DNA of 64,000 bases from JAWWBS01 sp033720815. GTDB lineage: Bacteria > Pseudomonadota > Gammaproteobacteria > Natronospirales > JAJUFS01. The stretch is taken from the NCBI GenBank assembly GCA_033720815.1, contig JAWWBT010000001.1, forward strand, positions 1-64,000. The letters run 5' to 3'. Under the pieces are notes generated by a model that made no database searches, was not told where the DNA came from, and saw nothing but the letters and a program-made list of their open reading frames with translations. Positions within the stretch are counted from its first letter, which is position 1. Each line of letters opens with the position of its first letter. The translations under genes and the position numbers were made by a program. Of this stretch, positions 15,757-24,559 are shown in pieces.

Positions 15757-16441
15757 GACATCTCCGGCCGATCAGATCCTGATGGTAGACACGCTGGGCA
15801 AGCAGGTTAGCAGCCCTGAGGGAAATCTGACCATTCTCGACGGCGTGAGTTTCACCGTGGCACGCGGCGAGTCGGTCGCGATTGTCGGTGCATCCGGTTC
15901 CGGCAAGTCGACCCTCCTCGGGCTGATGGCCGGCCTGGACGTGCCGAGCTCGGGCGATGTCAGCATCGCCGGGCAGGCACTGGGCGAGCTGGACGAGGAT
16001 GGCCGCGCCGCGCTGCGTGCAGACCGGGTCGGTTTCGTGTTCCAGTCCTTCCACCTGCTGCCGGCGCTTACGGCGCTGGAAAACGTGATGCTCCCGCTGG
16101 AACTGGCCGAGGCGGCCAACCCGCGCCAGCGGGCCGAAAAGGTCCTGGAAGAAGTCGGCCTCGGCGAGCGCACCGGGCACTACCCGAACCAGCTTTCCGG
16201 CGGTGAACAGCAGCGCGTGGCCATTGCCCGCGCCTTCGCCACCGAGCCGGAAATCCTTTTTGCGGACGAGCCGACCGGCAGCCTCGACACGCGCACGGGC
16301 GACACCATCATTGACCTGCTGTTCGACCTGAACCGCAGTCGCGGCACGACGCTGGTACTGGTGACACATGACGACCGCCTTGCCGATCGCTGCGACCGCG
16401 TGCTGAGCCTTGATGCGGGCCGCCTGGAGACCGCCGCATGA
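15755..16441 (+). CDS. ybbA: ABC transporter ATPase YbbA
   Basis: ATP-binding subunit (228 residues) of the YbbA-YbbP exporter of the LolD/MacB type. Walker A is GASGSGKST, the signature LSGGEQQRVAIARA and Walker B ILFADEPTG; an ordinary H-loop (VTHD) is present. ATG 15755 is chosen because AGGA lies 9 nt upstream and because it overlaps the divergent tesA start; a second ATG at 15782 would remove little. Its stop overlaps the ybbP start (ATGA). In other bacteria the tesA-ybbA-ybbP group is conserved and is thought to handle lipid or hydrophobic compounds. Confidence 0.94.
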   Translation: MTSPADQILMVDTLGKQVSSPEGNLTILDGVSFTVARGESVAIVGASGSGKSTLLGLMAGLDVPSSGDVSIAGQALGELDEDGRAALRADRVGFVFQSFHLLPALTALENVMLPLELAEAANPRQRAEKVLEEVGLGERTGHYPNQLSGGEQQRVAIARAFATEPEILFADEPTGSLDTRTGDTIIDLLFDLNRSRGTTLVLVTHDDRLADRCDRVLSLDAGRLETAA

Positions 16442-18927
16442 ATACCCTGCTGCTTGCCCTGCGCCAGTTGCGGCGCGAATGGCGCTCCGGCGAACTGGCT
16501 GTATTGATTGCCGCACTGGTGGTTGCCGTTGCCGCACTGAGCTCGGTCGGGTTCTTTACCGATCGCGTGCGCACGCTGGTCGAACAGCGTGCCGGGGAAT
16601 CACTGGCCGCCGACCTTGTGGTCAGTTCGCGCAATGAAATTCCGGAAGAATACGCGGCCCTGGCGATGGACAACGGCCTTGACGTCGCGCGCACCCTGAC
16701 CTTCCCCAGCGTGGTACGCACCGATGAGCGCAGCCAGCTTGCCGAAATCCGCGCCGCGACCGCGAAATACCCCTTGCGCGGCAAGCTGAGAGTGTCGGAC
16801 GAAGCCTACGGCGCCGTGCGCCAGGTCGACGGACTGCCGCCGAACGGCGAAGCCTGGGTCGAACCGCGCCTGCTGGGCGCGCTGGGCATTCGTGTCGGTG
16901 ACACCGTGAGCGTCGGTCGCAAGACCTTCACCGTCACGCAGGTACTGGATTACGTACCGGACCAGGGATTCAGCTTCGCCGAAATTGCCCCGATGCTGCT
17001 GGTCCCGCGCGGAGCGCTGGAAGGTTCCGGCCTGCTGGGCCCTGCCAGTCGCGTCAATCACCGGCTGCTGATGTCCGGTAACCAGGATGCCGTCGCCACG
17101 GTGAAGTCGACACTGGAAGACCGCCTGGAATCCGGCCAGCGACTGCTCGATATCCGTGACGGTCGACCGGAAATGGCCCGCGCCGTCGAACGCGCCGACC
17201 GCTTCCTCAACCTCGCCGCGCTGGTCGCGGTATTGCTGGCCGGCATCGCGATCGCGATGGCGGCTCGCCGCTATGCCGAGCGCGAAACCGATACCGTTGC
17301 CATCATGAAATGCCTCGGCTCGTCGCGCCGTGGCGTACTGCTCGCCTACCTCGCGCAGTTGCTGATCCTTGCCGTCGGTGCCGGCGCGCTTGGCCTCGCC
17401 ATCGGCTATGGGGCACAGGAAGTCCTGGTGTACCTGCTGCGCGACTGGGTCGGCCAGGACCTGCCGGCCGCCGGGCCGGATTCCGCCCCGATGTCGCTGG
17501 CGCTCGGGCTCATCATCCTTGCCGGCTTCGGCATGCCGCCGGTGCTCGCACTGTCGCGCACAGCGCCCATTCGCGTGCTGCGACGTGACCTGGGCGGTGC
17601 GCCCGTTTCCAGCCGTGTCATTTACTTCGTCGCAATCCTGTCCGTGGCTGCACTGCTGATCGTGCAGACCGGCGACCTGGAACTCTCGGGTTATGTGCTT
17701 GGCGCTACGGCGGGCGGTGCCGTGCTGCTGGCGGCGGGTGCCGCGGCGCTGATCTTCGGCCTGGGGCGGCTGCGCTCAGGTGTCGGCGTGGCGTGGCGGT
17801 TCGGCGTCGCCAGCATCGTGCGCCGTGGCCGCAACAGCATCATCCAGGTCGTGGCATTCGGCCTGGGCCTGCTGGTGCTGCTGTTGCTCGCGGTGGTACG
17901 GACCGACCTGCTTGAGAGCTGGCAGGCGATGCTGCCCGAGAAGGCCCCGAACCATTTCCTGATCAATATCCAGCCGGACCAGACGGATGGCGTGAAGCAA
18001 TTCTTCACCGACAACGGCCTGGAAGAACCGCAACTCCAGGGCATGGTACGTGCACGACTGACGCACATCGACGGGACCTCGCTGGAAGAGATCGATTTCG
18101 AGCCGGAAGGCATGTCCCGCCGCTTTGCCGAGCGCGAGCAGAACCTTTCCTGGGGCTCGGAACTCGCCGGCACCAATTCCATCGTCGCCGGGGAATGGTA
18201 TTCCGAGGAGGACCACGGCAAGCCGCTGGTGTCCCTGGAAGAGGAAGCGGCGGAACGACTCGGGGTCGGGCTCGGTGCGAAACTTACCTACAACATCGCG
18301 GGCGAGGAACTGGTCGCAACCGTCGACAATATCCGTCACATCGACTGGGATTCCTTCCAGCCGAATTTCTTCATGAAGTTCCCGCCCGGAGTGATGGAGG
18401 TCTATCCGGCCACGTATATCACCAGCCTCTACCTGCCCGATGAAAAGGCACCGTTATTGCTGGACCTGGTCCAGGAGTATCCCAGTGTCACGGTCATCGA
18501 TCTCGACGCGATCATTGCGCAGGTACGTGACGTGATGGACCAGGCGGCGCTCGCCGTCGAATACGTATTCCTGTTCACGCTGGTGGCCGGTGTACTCGTC
18601 CTGCTTGCTGCGGTGCAGGCCTCACGTGACGAGCGACGCTTCGAATCGGCCATGCTGCGCACGCTGGGCGCCTCGAAGCGCACCGTGTTTGCCGGTGTCA
18701 CCGCGGAATTCTTCCTGCTCGGGCTGCTCTCGTCGCTGCTCGCAGTGATCGGCTCGGCCGGTGCGGGCTGGGCCCTGGCAACCCAGGTGTTCGAGCTGGA
18801 ATTCCGGCCAAGCATGGAACTCTGGCTCATTGGCCTGGTCCTTGGCACACTGTGGGTTGGAGCGACAGGCGTGCTGGCCACGAGAAAGGTCGTGAAACAG
18901 CCGCCACTAATGACACTGAGAAAATGA
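16438..18927 (+). CDS. ybbP: ABC transporter permease YbbP (FtsX-like)
   Basis: Large inner-membrane subunit, 829 residues. There is one N-terminal helix (about 20-40), a periplasmic domain, FtsX-type helix clusters around 255-375 and 395-490, a second periplasmic domain, and a C-terminal FtsX cluster from about 700 with ESAMLRTLGASKRTVFAGVTAEF. This is the doubled FtsX plan of the YbbP family. It is coupled by 4-bp overlaps to ybbA before and to the Nudix gene after. Together with YbbA it should form a mechanotransmitter-type exporter rather than an importer; the substrate is not known. Confidence 0.93.
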   Translation: MNTLLLALRQLRREWRSGELAVLIAALVVAVAALSSVGFFTDRVRTLVEQRAGESLAADLVVSSRNEIPEEYAALAMDNGLDVARTLTFPSVVRTDERSQLAEIRAATAKYPLRGKLRVSDEAYGAVRQVDGLPPNGEAWVEPRLLGALGIRVGDTVSVGRKTFTVTQVLDYVPDQGFSFAEIAPMLLVPRGALEGSGLLGPASRVNHRLLMSGNQDAVATVKSTLEDRLESGQRLLDIRDGRPEMARAVERADRFLNLAALVAVLLAGIAIAMAARRYAERETDTVAIMKCLGSSRRGVLLAYLAQLLILAVGAGALGLAIGYGAQEVLVYLLRDWVGQDLPAAGPDSAPMSLALGLIILAGFGMPPVLALSRTAPIRVLRRDLGGAPVSSRVIYFVAILSVAALLIVQTGDLELSGYVLGATAGGAVLLAAGAAALIFGLGRLRSGVGVAWRFGVASIVRRGRNSIIQVVAFGLGLLVLLLLAVVRTDLLESWQAMLPEKAPNHFLINIQPDQTDGVKQFFTDNGLEEPQLQGMVRARLTHIDGTSLEEIDFEPEGMSRRFAEREQNLSWGSELAGTNSIVAGEWYSEEDHGKPLVSLEEEAAERLGVGLGAKLTYNIAGEELVATVDNIRHIDWDSFQPNFFMKFPPGVMEVYPATYITSLYLPDEKAPLLLDLVQEYPSVTVIDLDAIIAQVRDVMDQAALAVEYVFLFTLVAGVLVLLAAVQASRDERRFESAMLRTLGASKRTVFAGVTAEFFLLGLLSSLLAVIGSAGAGWALATQVFELEFRPSMELWLIGLVLGTLWVGATGVLATRKVVKQPPLMTLRK

Positions 18928-19400
18928 ACGCCCACCGCCATCCTACGCAACGCCGCAACCGGCGCCGCCGCCTCAGCGCGGGCGCCATCATTGTGCGGCG
19001 TAGCGAGAATGGCCTGCTGTTCCTGCTGCTGCGCGCCTTCCGCCACTGGGATTTCCCGAAAGGAATGGTGGAAGAAGGCGAAACGCCGCTGGAAGGTGCC
19101 TGCCGCGAAGTCGAAGAAGAAACCGGCATCGACCAGCTCGACTTCCGCTGGGGCGAGGAATTCTACGAGAGCCCGCCGTACAACCGCGGCAAGGTTGCAC
19201 GCTACTACCTTGCGGAAACCGCCCAGGCCGACGTGGAACTGAAACCGAACCCGGAAACAGGCCGCACCGAGCACGTCGAATGGGACTGGGTCAGCTTCGA
19301 ACAGGCGTGGCACCTGACATCACCGCGGGTGCAGAAGGCGCTGGAGTGGGCGGCGCGGATCCTCGACCTGGATGCCGAAGGCCAACCGCAATCGGACTAG
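18924..19400 (+). CDS. Nudix hydrolase, Ap4A hydrolase-like
   Basis: A 158-residue pyrophosphohydrolase. The Nudix box is complete: G-MVEEG-E-TPLEGAC-REVEEETGI, about residues 47-69. The surrounding sequence (AGAIIVRR, LRAFRHWDFPKGM) resembles asymmetric bis(5'-nucleosyl)-tetraphosphatases of the NUDT2 type, so hydrolysis of Ap4A-like alarmones is likely; RppH-type RNA decapping is less likely because of length and the DFPKG motif. Its ATG overlaps the ybbP stop by 4 bp, so it is expressed with the exporter, although no functional link is evident. It converges with the photolyase, leaving 13 bp between stops. Confidence 0.87.
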   Translation: MNAHRHPTQRRNRRRRLSAGAIIVRRSENGLLFLLLRAFRHWDFPKGMVEEGETPLEGACREVEEETGIDQLDFRWGEEFYESPPYNRGKVARYYLAETAQADVELKPNPETGRTEHVEWDWVSFEQAWHLTSPRVQKALEWAARILDLDAEGQPQSD

Positions 19401-19413
19401 CCAGCGAGGCCGA

Positions 19414-20871
19414 TCAATCGTTCCGCTTCTTCAGTTCCTTCAATGCCGCCAGGGCATCTTCCCTGCTCTGCCTGTAGTCCACGACCGGGTCCGGGTAATC
19501 CCTCCCCGGCTTGAAGCCCTTTGCGCGCTGGACCTCCGCAGGCGTTTCCCAGGGCTGGAAGAGGTATTTCTCCGGCAAGGCTGCGAGTTCCGGAACGTAC
19601 TTCCGGATGTACGCGGCAGTATCGAATTTCTCTGCCTGCGTCATCGGGTTGAAGATGCGGAAATACGGTGCAGCATCCGCACCGCAACCCGCGGCCCATT
19701 GCCAACCCATCGTGTTGTTCGCGAGATCGGCATCGACCAGCGTATCCCAGAACCAGCGCGCACCTTCCTGCCACGGAATACGCAGGTTCTTGACCAGCAG
19801 TGACGCAACGATCATGCGCACGCGGTTGTGCATCCAGCCTTCCTGCCAGAGCTGGCGCATCCCGGCATCGACGATCGGGTAACCCGTTTCGCCATGTTGC
19901 CAGGCTTGCAGCAAGGCGGCGTAATCCTCGCGCCACGGAAAATTCGCGTATTTCGGGTACATCGGCTCGTCGGGCGTATGCGGAAAGTGAAACAGCACAT
20001 GATGTGCAAACTCGCGCCAACCCAGTTCGCGCAGGAAGGATGCGGCACCCCGTCGGGTACCGGGCTCGGCCTGCATTTCGTTGTTGGTCGCAGCCCAGAC
20101 CTGTCGCGGGGAAATCTCGCCGAAATGCAGGTAGGGCGACAGCCGTGAGACGTCATCACGCGAAGGATAATCCCGCCCTTCCTTGTATGCCTTCACCGGT
20201 TCGTCAAGAAAGGCGCTCAGACGTTCGTGCGCACCGGCTTCGCCGGGTGCCCACGTTTCCGCGATACCACTCGTCCAATCGATTTGTGGCAAAAGGTCGA
20301 GTTCGCGCACGCGCAAGCGCTGCGGCCATGAAGACGGCGCGGGAATGTCGCGGGGCGCGGGCAGCGGCTGGTCGACTTCGAGTGTCGGTTCGAGTGATTT
20401 CCAGAAGGGTGTGAAGACGCGATACGGCTGACCCTGCTTCGTCATGTGACGCGTCGGTTCATGCAGCAGGCAACCCGCATGGCTGACGGCGAGCACACCT
20501 TCCTCACCCAGCACCTTCTTCACCTTTGCATCGCGCGCCACGACATGCGGTTCATAGAGGCGGTTCCAGTGCACGGCTTCCGCGCCCGTTTCCTCGATGA
20601 GCATGCGCAACTCCTGCAGGGAATCACTGGCGCGACGAATGACGAGATTCGAACCGCGTTCGCGCAAGTCCTGTTTCAGCGCGCGCAGGCTGTGATGCAG
20701 CCACCATCGCGACGCGGCACCGGGCTGCCAGTCAGCGCCATTGATGTGATCTTCTTCCGGCGCATGAATATAGACCGGCACGACGGTATCCGCGGCGTCG
20801 AGCGCGGCACGCAGCGCACTGTTGTCAGCGAGGCGGAAATCGCGGCGGAACCAGGCGATGGCAACCGTCAT
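19414..20871 (-). CDS. phrB: Deoxyribodipyrimidine photolyase (class I)
   Basis: Blue-light enzyme that splits cyclobutane pyrimidine dimers with FADH-, 485 residues. It begins MTVAIAWFRRDFRLADN, the normal N-terminus of the antenna-binding alpha/beta domain; the open frame further upstream is ignored for that reason. The C-terminal FAD domain has RELGWREFAHHVLFHFP, GMRQLWQEGWMHNRVRMIVA and DADLANNTMGWQW, including the tryptophans of the electron-transfer chain. It is single and divergent from the DUF502 gene. Photolyases are often in CarH/LitR regulons, yet I find no TGTACA pair in its 75-bp upstream region. Confidence 0.95.
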   Translation of the reverse strand: MTVAIAWFRRDFRLADNSALRAALDAADTVVPVYIHAPEEDHINGADWQPGAASRWWLHHSLRALKQDLRERGSNLVIRRASDSLQELRMLIEETGAEAVHWNRLYEPHVVARDAKVKKVLGEEGVLAVSHAGCLLHEPTRHMTKQGQPYRVFTPFWKSLEPTLEVDQPLPAPRDIPAPSSWPQRLRVRELDLLPQIDWTSGIAETWAPGEAGAHERLSAFLDEPVKAYKEGRDYPSRDDVSRLSPYLHFGEISPRQVWAATNNEMQAEPGTRRGAASFLRELGWREFAHHVLFHFPHTPDEPMYPKYANFPWREDYAALLQAWQHGETGYPIVDAGMRQLWQEGWMHNRVRMIVASLLVKNLRIPWQEGARWFWDTLVDADLANNTMGWQWAAGCGADAAPYFRIFNPMTQAEKFDTAAYIRKYVPELAALPEKYLFQPWETPAEVQRAKGFKPGRDYPDPVVDYRQSREDALAALKELKKRND

Positions 20872-20946
20872 GGAGTGAACCCTGTCATTACAGCAGCGGG
20901 GTATCGAGTGTATGGTAGGCAAACCTGTCGCAACAACGTGAACAAC

Positions 20947-21564
20947 ATGAAACTCGGCGCGTTAAGCAAAATCTTCTTCACCGGCCTTGCCGCGGTATTG
21001 CCTGTCCTGGTCAGCGTATGGTTCGTCTGGTGGCTGGGTTCGACATTCGAAAGCGTACTGGGCGGCATGTTCAAGCTGGTGCTGCCGGAAAAGTATTACC
21101 TGCCCGGTCTTGGCACCGCACTCGGCATCGTGATCATCTTCTTCATCGGGCTGCTCACCAAGGCCTGGCTGTTCCGCAAGATCTTCGAGTGGTGGGACGG
21201 CCTCTTCAACCGCATTCCGCTGGTCAAGACGGTTTACGGCGCGATGCGCGACTTCATGCGTTTCTTTTCCGGCAATGCAGGTGGGCAGTTCAACCGCGTC
21301 GTCCTGGTGGAATTCGAATCGCCGAAATGCAAGTTGATGGGTTTCGTGACGCGTGAAGACTTCTCGGCGTTACCGGACCTTGATGGCAATGATGAAGTCG
21401 CCGTGTATTTCCCGATGAGTTACCAGATCGGGGGCTACACGTTGTTCCTGCCCAAGTCGCGCCTGCAGGCGATCGACATGCCGATGGAAGATGCGATGCG
21501 ATTCGTTGTGACCGCCGGCCTTTCCGGCGTCAGCAAGGACAAGGTCAAGAACAGCGACGAATAA
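20947..21564 (+). CDS. DUF502 family membrane protein
   Basis: A 205-residue inner-membrane protein with two N-terminal helices (about residues 8-32 and 58-80) and a cytoplasmic or periplasmic beta-rich C-terminal domain. The family pattern GLAAVLPVLVSVWFVWW, NRIPLVKTVYGAMRDFMRFF and VYFPMSYQIGGYTLFLPKSR is clear. ATG 20947 is chosen because it starts exactly before the first helix; the open frame extends 500 bp upstream inside phrB as an antisense shadow. No biochemical function is settled for the family. It stands alone between phrB and the hydroxyacid dehydrogenase. Confidence 0.88.
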   Translation: MKLGALSKIFFTGLAAVLPVLVSVWFVWWLGSTFESVLGGMFKLVLPEKYYLPGLGTALGIVIIFFIGLLTKAWLFRKIFEWWDGLFNRIPLVKTVYGAMRDFMRFFSGNAGGQFNRVVLVEFESPKCKLMGFVTREDFSALPDLDGNDEVAVYFPMSYQIGGYTLFLPKSRLQAIDMPMEDAMRFVVTAGLSGVSKDKVKNSDE

Positions 21565-21584
21565 CGTCGTTGTGGAAACCGGGT

Positions 21585-22538
21585 TCAATCGACCCGGTTC
21601 ATCCTGTTGCCTGCGCGGAACTCACGGATGCACTCGGCCATCTGGCCGACCGCGCGCTGGCGCGCCTCGACACCCGCCCACGCAATGTGCGGCGTGATCA
21701 CCAGGTTCGGGATGTCGCCATCGAGAAGAGGATTGCCATCAACCGGTGGTTCCTGCGAGAGCACGTCCACCCCCGCGCCGGCAATATCACCATTGCGCAA
21801 CGCATCCGCCAGCGCCTGTTCGTCGACAACTGCGCCGCGCGCAGTATTGATCAAAAGGGCGGACTTCTTCATCTGCTTAAGGATGTTTGCATTGATGAGA
21901 TGACGCGTGTCCGCGTTGAGCGGGCAATGCAGCGACAGCACGTCGGATTCCTTGATGACCTTCTCGAAGCTGACGCGACCATGGCGCGGGTCACGCCCGG
22001 CCCGCTCGGCAACGATCACGTCCATGCCGAACGCAGCAGCGATATTGGCAACGGCGTGACCCAGTTCGCCGTAGCCGATGATGCCCATGGTGCGGCCAGC
22101 CAGTTCATGGATGGGAAAATCCAGCATGGTGAAATTCGGCGCGCGCTTCCATGCGCCACTCGAGAGCAGCTCACGATAATCATCAAGTCGCTGATTCAGC
22201 GTCAGCAACAAGGCGAATACATGCTGTGCCACGGAGGGCGTGGAGTAGGCGCGAATATTCGTTACGCCAACATTCAGCTCGCGAGCTGCATCAAGGTCCA
22301 CATTGTCGAACCCCGTAGCTGCCAGCGTGACCAGTCTCAGGTCGGGCGCTGCTTCCATCACATCTCGCGTGATGCGGCACTTGTTGGTGAGGATGACGTT
22401 GGCGTCCTTCACCCTCGCGGCGATGTCTTCCGGTGCGGTTGCATCGTGGCAATCGAATTCATCGAGGGCGCTGCCGAGTGGGGCAGGATCGACATCATTG
22501 TGGCTGACAGTCGAGAAATCGAGGAAGACGCCTTTCAC
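21585..22538 (-). CDS. D-2-hydroxyacid dehydrogenase (glycerate/hydroxypyruvate type)
   Basis: NAD(P)-dependent dehydrogenase of 317 residues. The nucleotide loop is MGIIGYGELGHAVA; the catalytic Arg (INTARGAVVDEQAL), Glu (VLSQEPP) and His (ITPHIAWA) are all present, so it should be active. The overall form is closest to glycerate dehydrogenase/hydroxypyruvate reductase. The start is GTG 22538, with GGAGG 5 nt upstream; an ATG frame start at 22664 lies inside ogt and is rejected. It follows ogt with 25 bp between coding regions and is probably co-transcribed. The precise substrate (hydroxypyruvate, glyoxylate or a phosphorylated acid) is not certain. Confidence 0.9.
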   Translation of the reverse strand: MKGVFLDFSTVSHNDVDPAPLGSALDEFDCHDATAPEDIAARVKDANVILTNKCRITRDVMEAAPDLRLVTLAATGFDNVDLDAARELNVGVTNIRAYSTPSVAQHVFALLLTLNQRLDDYRELLSSGAWKRAPNFTMLDFPIHELAGRTMGIIGYGELGHAVANIAAAFGMDVIVAERAGRDPRHGRVSFEKVIKESDVLSLHCPLNADTRHLINANILKQMKKSALLINTARGAVVDEQALADALRNGDIAGAGVDVLSQEPPVDGNPLLDGDIPNLVITPHIAWAGVEARQRAVGQMAECIREFRAGNRMNRVD

Positions 22539-22563
22539 ACAAGCCTCCAAAGCGGACGGGGAT

Positions 22564-23040
22564 TCAGAGCAGCCTACCTTGCGGCATGGCGCGCTCGATT
22601 TCCAGCAAGCGTTGCTTGATTTCGAGACCACCGGAATATCCGCCGAGGGATCCGTCGGCGGCAATCACGCGATGACAGGGAATGATGACCGGGATAGGGT
22701 TGGCGCCGTTCGCGCTACCAACGGCACGCGAGGCTGCCGGATCGCCAATGGCCTCTGCCAGTTGCTTGTAGCTGCGCGTCTCGCCAAAGGGAATTTCCTG
22801 CAGCGCGGTCCAGACGCGTTTCTGGAATTCACTTCCACTCGCCAACAACGGCAGGTCGAAGCTGTTGCGCTCGCCCGAAAAATACTGCTGCAACTGCATT
22901 GCGGCAGTTGCGAGCAGGCTCATCGAGTCATCGCGCTGTGAATCATCGAGTGCACCATTGAAGTGCAAGGCAATGATCGATTCGCCGTCGCTTTCCACCT
23001 GCAGGCGACCGATTGGTGTTTCCAGCTGGGTCCAGGCCAC
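22564..23040 (-). CDS. ogt: Methylated-DNA--protein-cysteine methyltransferase
   Basis: Suicide DNA-repair protein (158 residues) that transfers alkyl groups from O6-alkylguanine to its active cysteine. The active site IIPCHRV and the helix-turn-helix segment FQKRVWTALQEIPFGETRSYKQLAEAIG are standard. The GTG at 23040 is taken as start because AGGAG lies 7 nt before it and the protein then begins VAWTQLETPIGRL, normal for Ogt; the upstream open frame contains no family sequence. It has no Ada-type N-terminal regulatory domain, so it is probably constitutive. It leads a two-gene leftward unit with the hydroxyacid dehydrogenase. Confidence 0.93.
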   Translation of the reverse strand: MAWTQLETPIGRLQVESDGESIIALHFNGALDDSQRDDSMSLLATAAMQLQQYFSGERNSFDLPLLASGSEFQKRVWTALQEIPFGETRSYKQLAEAIGDPAASRAVGSANGANPIPVIIPCHRVIAADGSLGGYSGGLEIKQRLLEIERAMPQGRLL

Positions 23041-23145
23041 TTTGCTACTCCTGTCACAGGGTTCGCCGATTCTGCCCCTCGCGCGCGGATTGCGCCAGTT
23101 CTGGTAGTCTCGATCACAGCACTCTTTTCCAGAGGGGATATCGTC

Positions 23146-24417
23146 ATGAAACGCCTTGCCAGTATTGCCTGCCTTCTTTTCGCACTGCCGGCACTTGCCG
23201 CGCCGCTGGATGACAGCGAGATGCAGGACATCATCGAGCTGCGTCACTGGCTGCACCAGAACCCGGAACTCAGTAACCAGGAGTTCGACACGGCCGAGCG
23301 CGTGGCGAAGGAACTTCGCGCATTGGGCTACGAAGTGCACACGGAAATCGCCATCACCGGGGTCGTCGGCATTCTCGATACCGGTCGGGACGGCCCGACG
23401 GTTGCCGTCCGCGCTGACATGGATGCCCTGCCGGTCGAGGACCGCTCCGGCCTGCCGTTTGCATCAACCGCGACGAGTACCTACCAGGGGAATGAGGTGC
23501 CGGTGACGCATGCCTGCGGCCATGACATCCACGTGTCAGTCGGCATGGGCACTGCGGCAGCCATCATGAAACGCAAGGATGAGCTCCGCGGCAAGGTGAT
23601 GTTCGTCTTCCAGCCCGCGGAAGAAGGCACACCGCCTGGAGTTAAGGGCGGCGCAAGTTACATGCTCGAAGAAGGCGTCTTCGACATCGCGAAGCCCGAT
23701 GCGATTTTCGCACTGCATTCGCAACCGGATCTGAACGTTGGCGAAGTCGGTTACAAGGCCGGCCCGTCGTTCGCGTCTTCCGACCAGTTCGTGGTGAACA
23801 TCCAGGGCAAGCAGGCACATGGCGCCTGGCCGCACCGTGCCAGGGACCCGATCGTGATGGCGGCGGAAGCGATCAGTGCGATCCAGACGATTCGTTCACG
23901 CAACATCGATCCGCAGAAACCTGCAGTGGTAAGTGTCGGCATCGTGAAGGGTGGTAGCCGTTACAACATCATTCCGGATTCCATCGAGCTCCAGGGCACG
24001 GTGCGCGCCTATGATGTCGCGATCCAGGACCTGGTCGAGCAGCGCCTGCATGACATCCTCGGCGGTATCACTGGCATGCATGACGGCTCCTACGAAATGC
24101 AGTACAAGCGGCATACGCCCGCTACGGTGAACCATGACGCATTGACAGCCTGGGCCGGGAAGTCACTGGAAAATTCACTCGGTGAAGAAGACGCGCAGCA
24201 TTTCCCGGCCGTGATGGGCGCGGAGGATTTCGCATATTTTGCCAACGAGGTGCCAGGCTTCTATTTCTGGCTTGGCGTCACGCCGGAAGGCGAAACCAAC
24301 AGCGCCCTGCACACCCCGACCATGCGCGCGGACGATTCCGCCATCCCGGTCGGTGTTACCGCAATGACCGGCCTCGTCACCGATTTCCTCGCAAACCCGC
24401 CCGAACTTGACGAGTGA
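23146..24417 (+). CDS. Exported M20D amidohydrolase/carboxypeptidase
   Basis: Zinc-type peptidase-family M20 enzyme, 423 residues, close to N-acyl-amino-acid, hippurate and auxin-conjugate amidohydrolases. A signal peptide is visible (MKRLASIACLLFALPALAA). Metal and catalytic blocks: VRADMDALP, HACGHDIHVSVGMG, FQPAEEG and the late MGAEDFAYF. The dimerisation lid carries GKQAHGAWPHRARDP. Export suggests scavenging of acylated amino acids in the periplasm. AGAGGGG lies 9 nt before ATG 23146. It is monocistronic and ends in a strong terminator. The exact acyl substrate cannot be deduced. Confidence 0.9.
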   Translation: MKRLASIACLLFALPALAAPLDDSEMQDIIELRHWLHQNPELSNQEFDTAERVAKELRALGYEVHTEIAITGVVGILDTGRDGPTVAVRADMDALPVEDRSGLPFASTATSTYQGNEVPVTHACGHDIHVSVGMGTAAAIMKRKDELRGKVMFVFQPAEEGTPPGVKGGASYMLEEGVFDIAKPDAIFALHSQPDLNVGEVGYKAGPSFASSDQFVVNIQGKQAHGAWPHRARDPIVMAAEAISAIQTIRSRNIDPQKPAVVSVGIVKGGSRYNIIPDSIELQGTVRAYDVAIQDLVEQRLHDILGGITGMHDGSYEMQYKRHTPATVNHDALTAWAGKSLENSLGEEDAQHFPAVMGAEDFAYFANEVPGFYFWLGVTPEGETNSALHTPTMRADDSAIPVGVTAMTGLVTDFLANPPELDE

Positions 24418-24437
24418 GGCCAGGACCATGTTCAGGG

Positions 24438-24465
24438 AAAAGCCCGCCAAACGGCGGGCTTTTTA
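24438..24465 (+). terminator. Terminator of the M20 gene
   Basis: AGCCCGCC / GGCGGGCT stem, 4-nt AAAC loop, followed by a T run (24460-24464). It is preceded by AAAA and may weakly work in both directions. Confidence 0.9.
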
Positions 24466-24559
24466 TTGTCGCCTGGTACACCTCATTGACAATTCCCGGA
24501 CGCAATCCATATTTCATCCACGGCCAGCACGGGCCGATAACAGACCATGGGGCAACAAC

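Noticed and set aside
21577..21599. AACCGGGT hairpin over the end of the hydroxyacid dehydrogenase gene as a terminator
   Set aside because: The inverted repeat is real, but no T-tract follows on either strand, so I did not list it.
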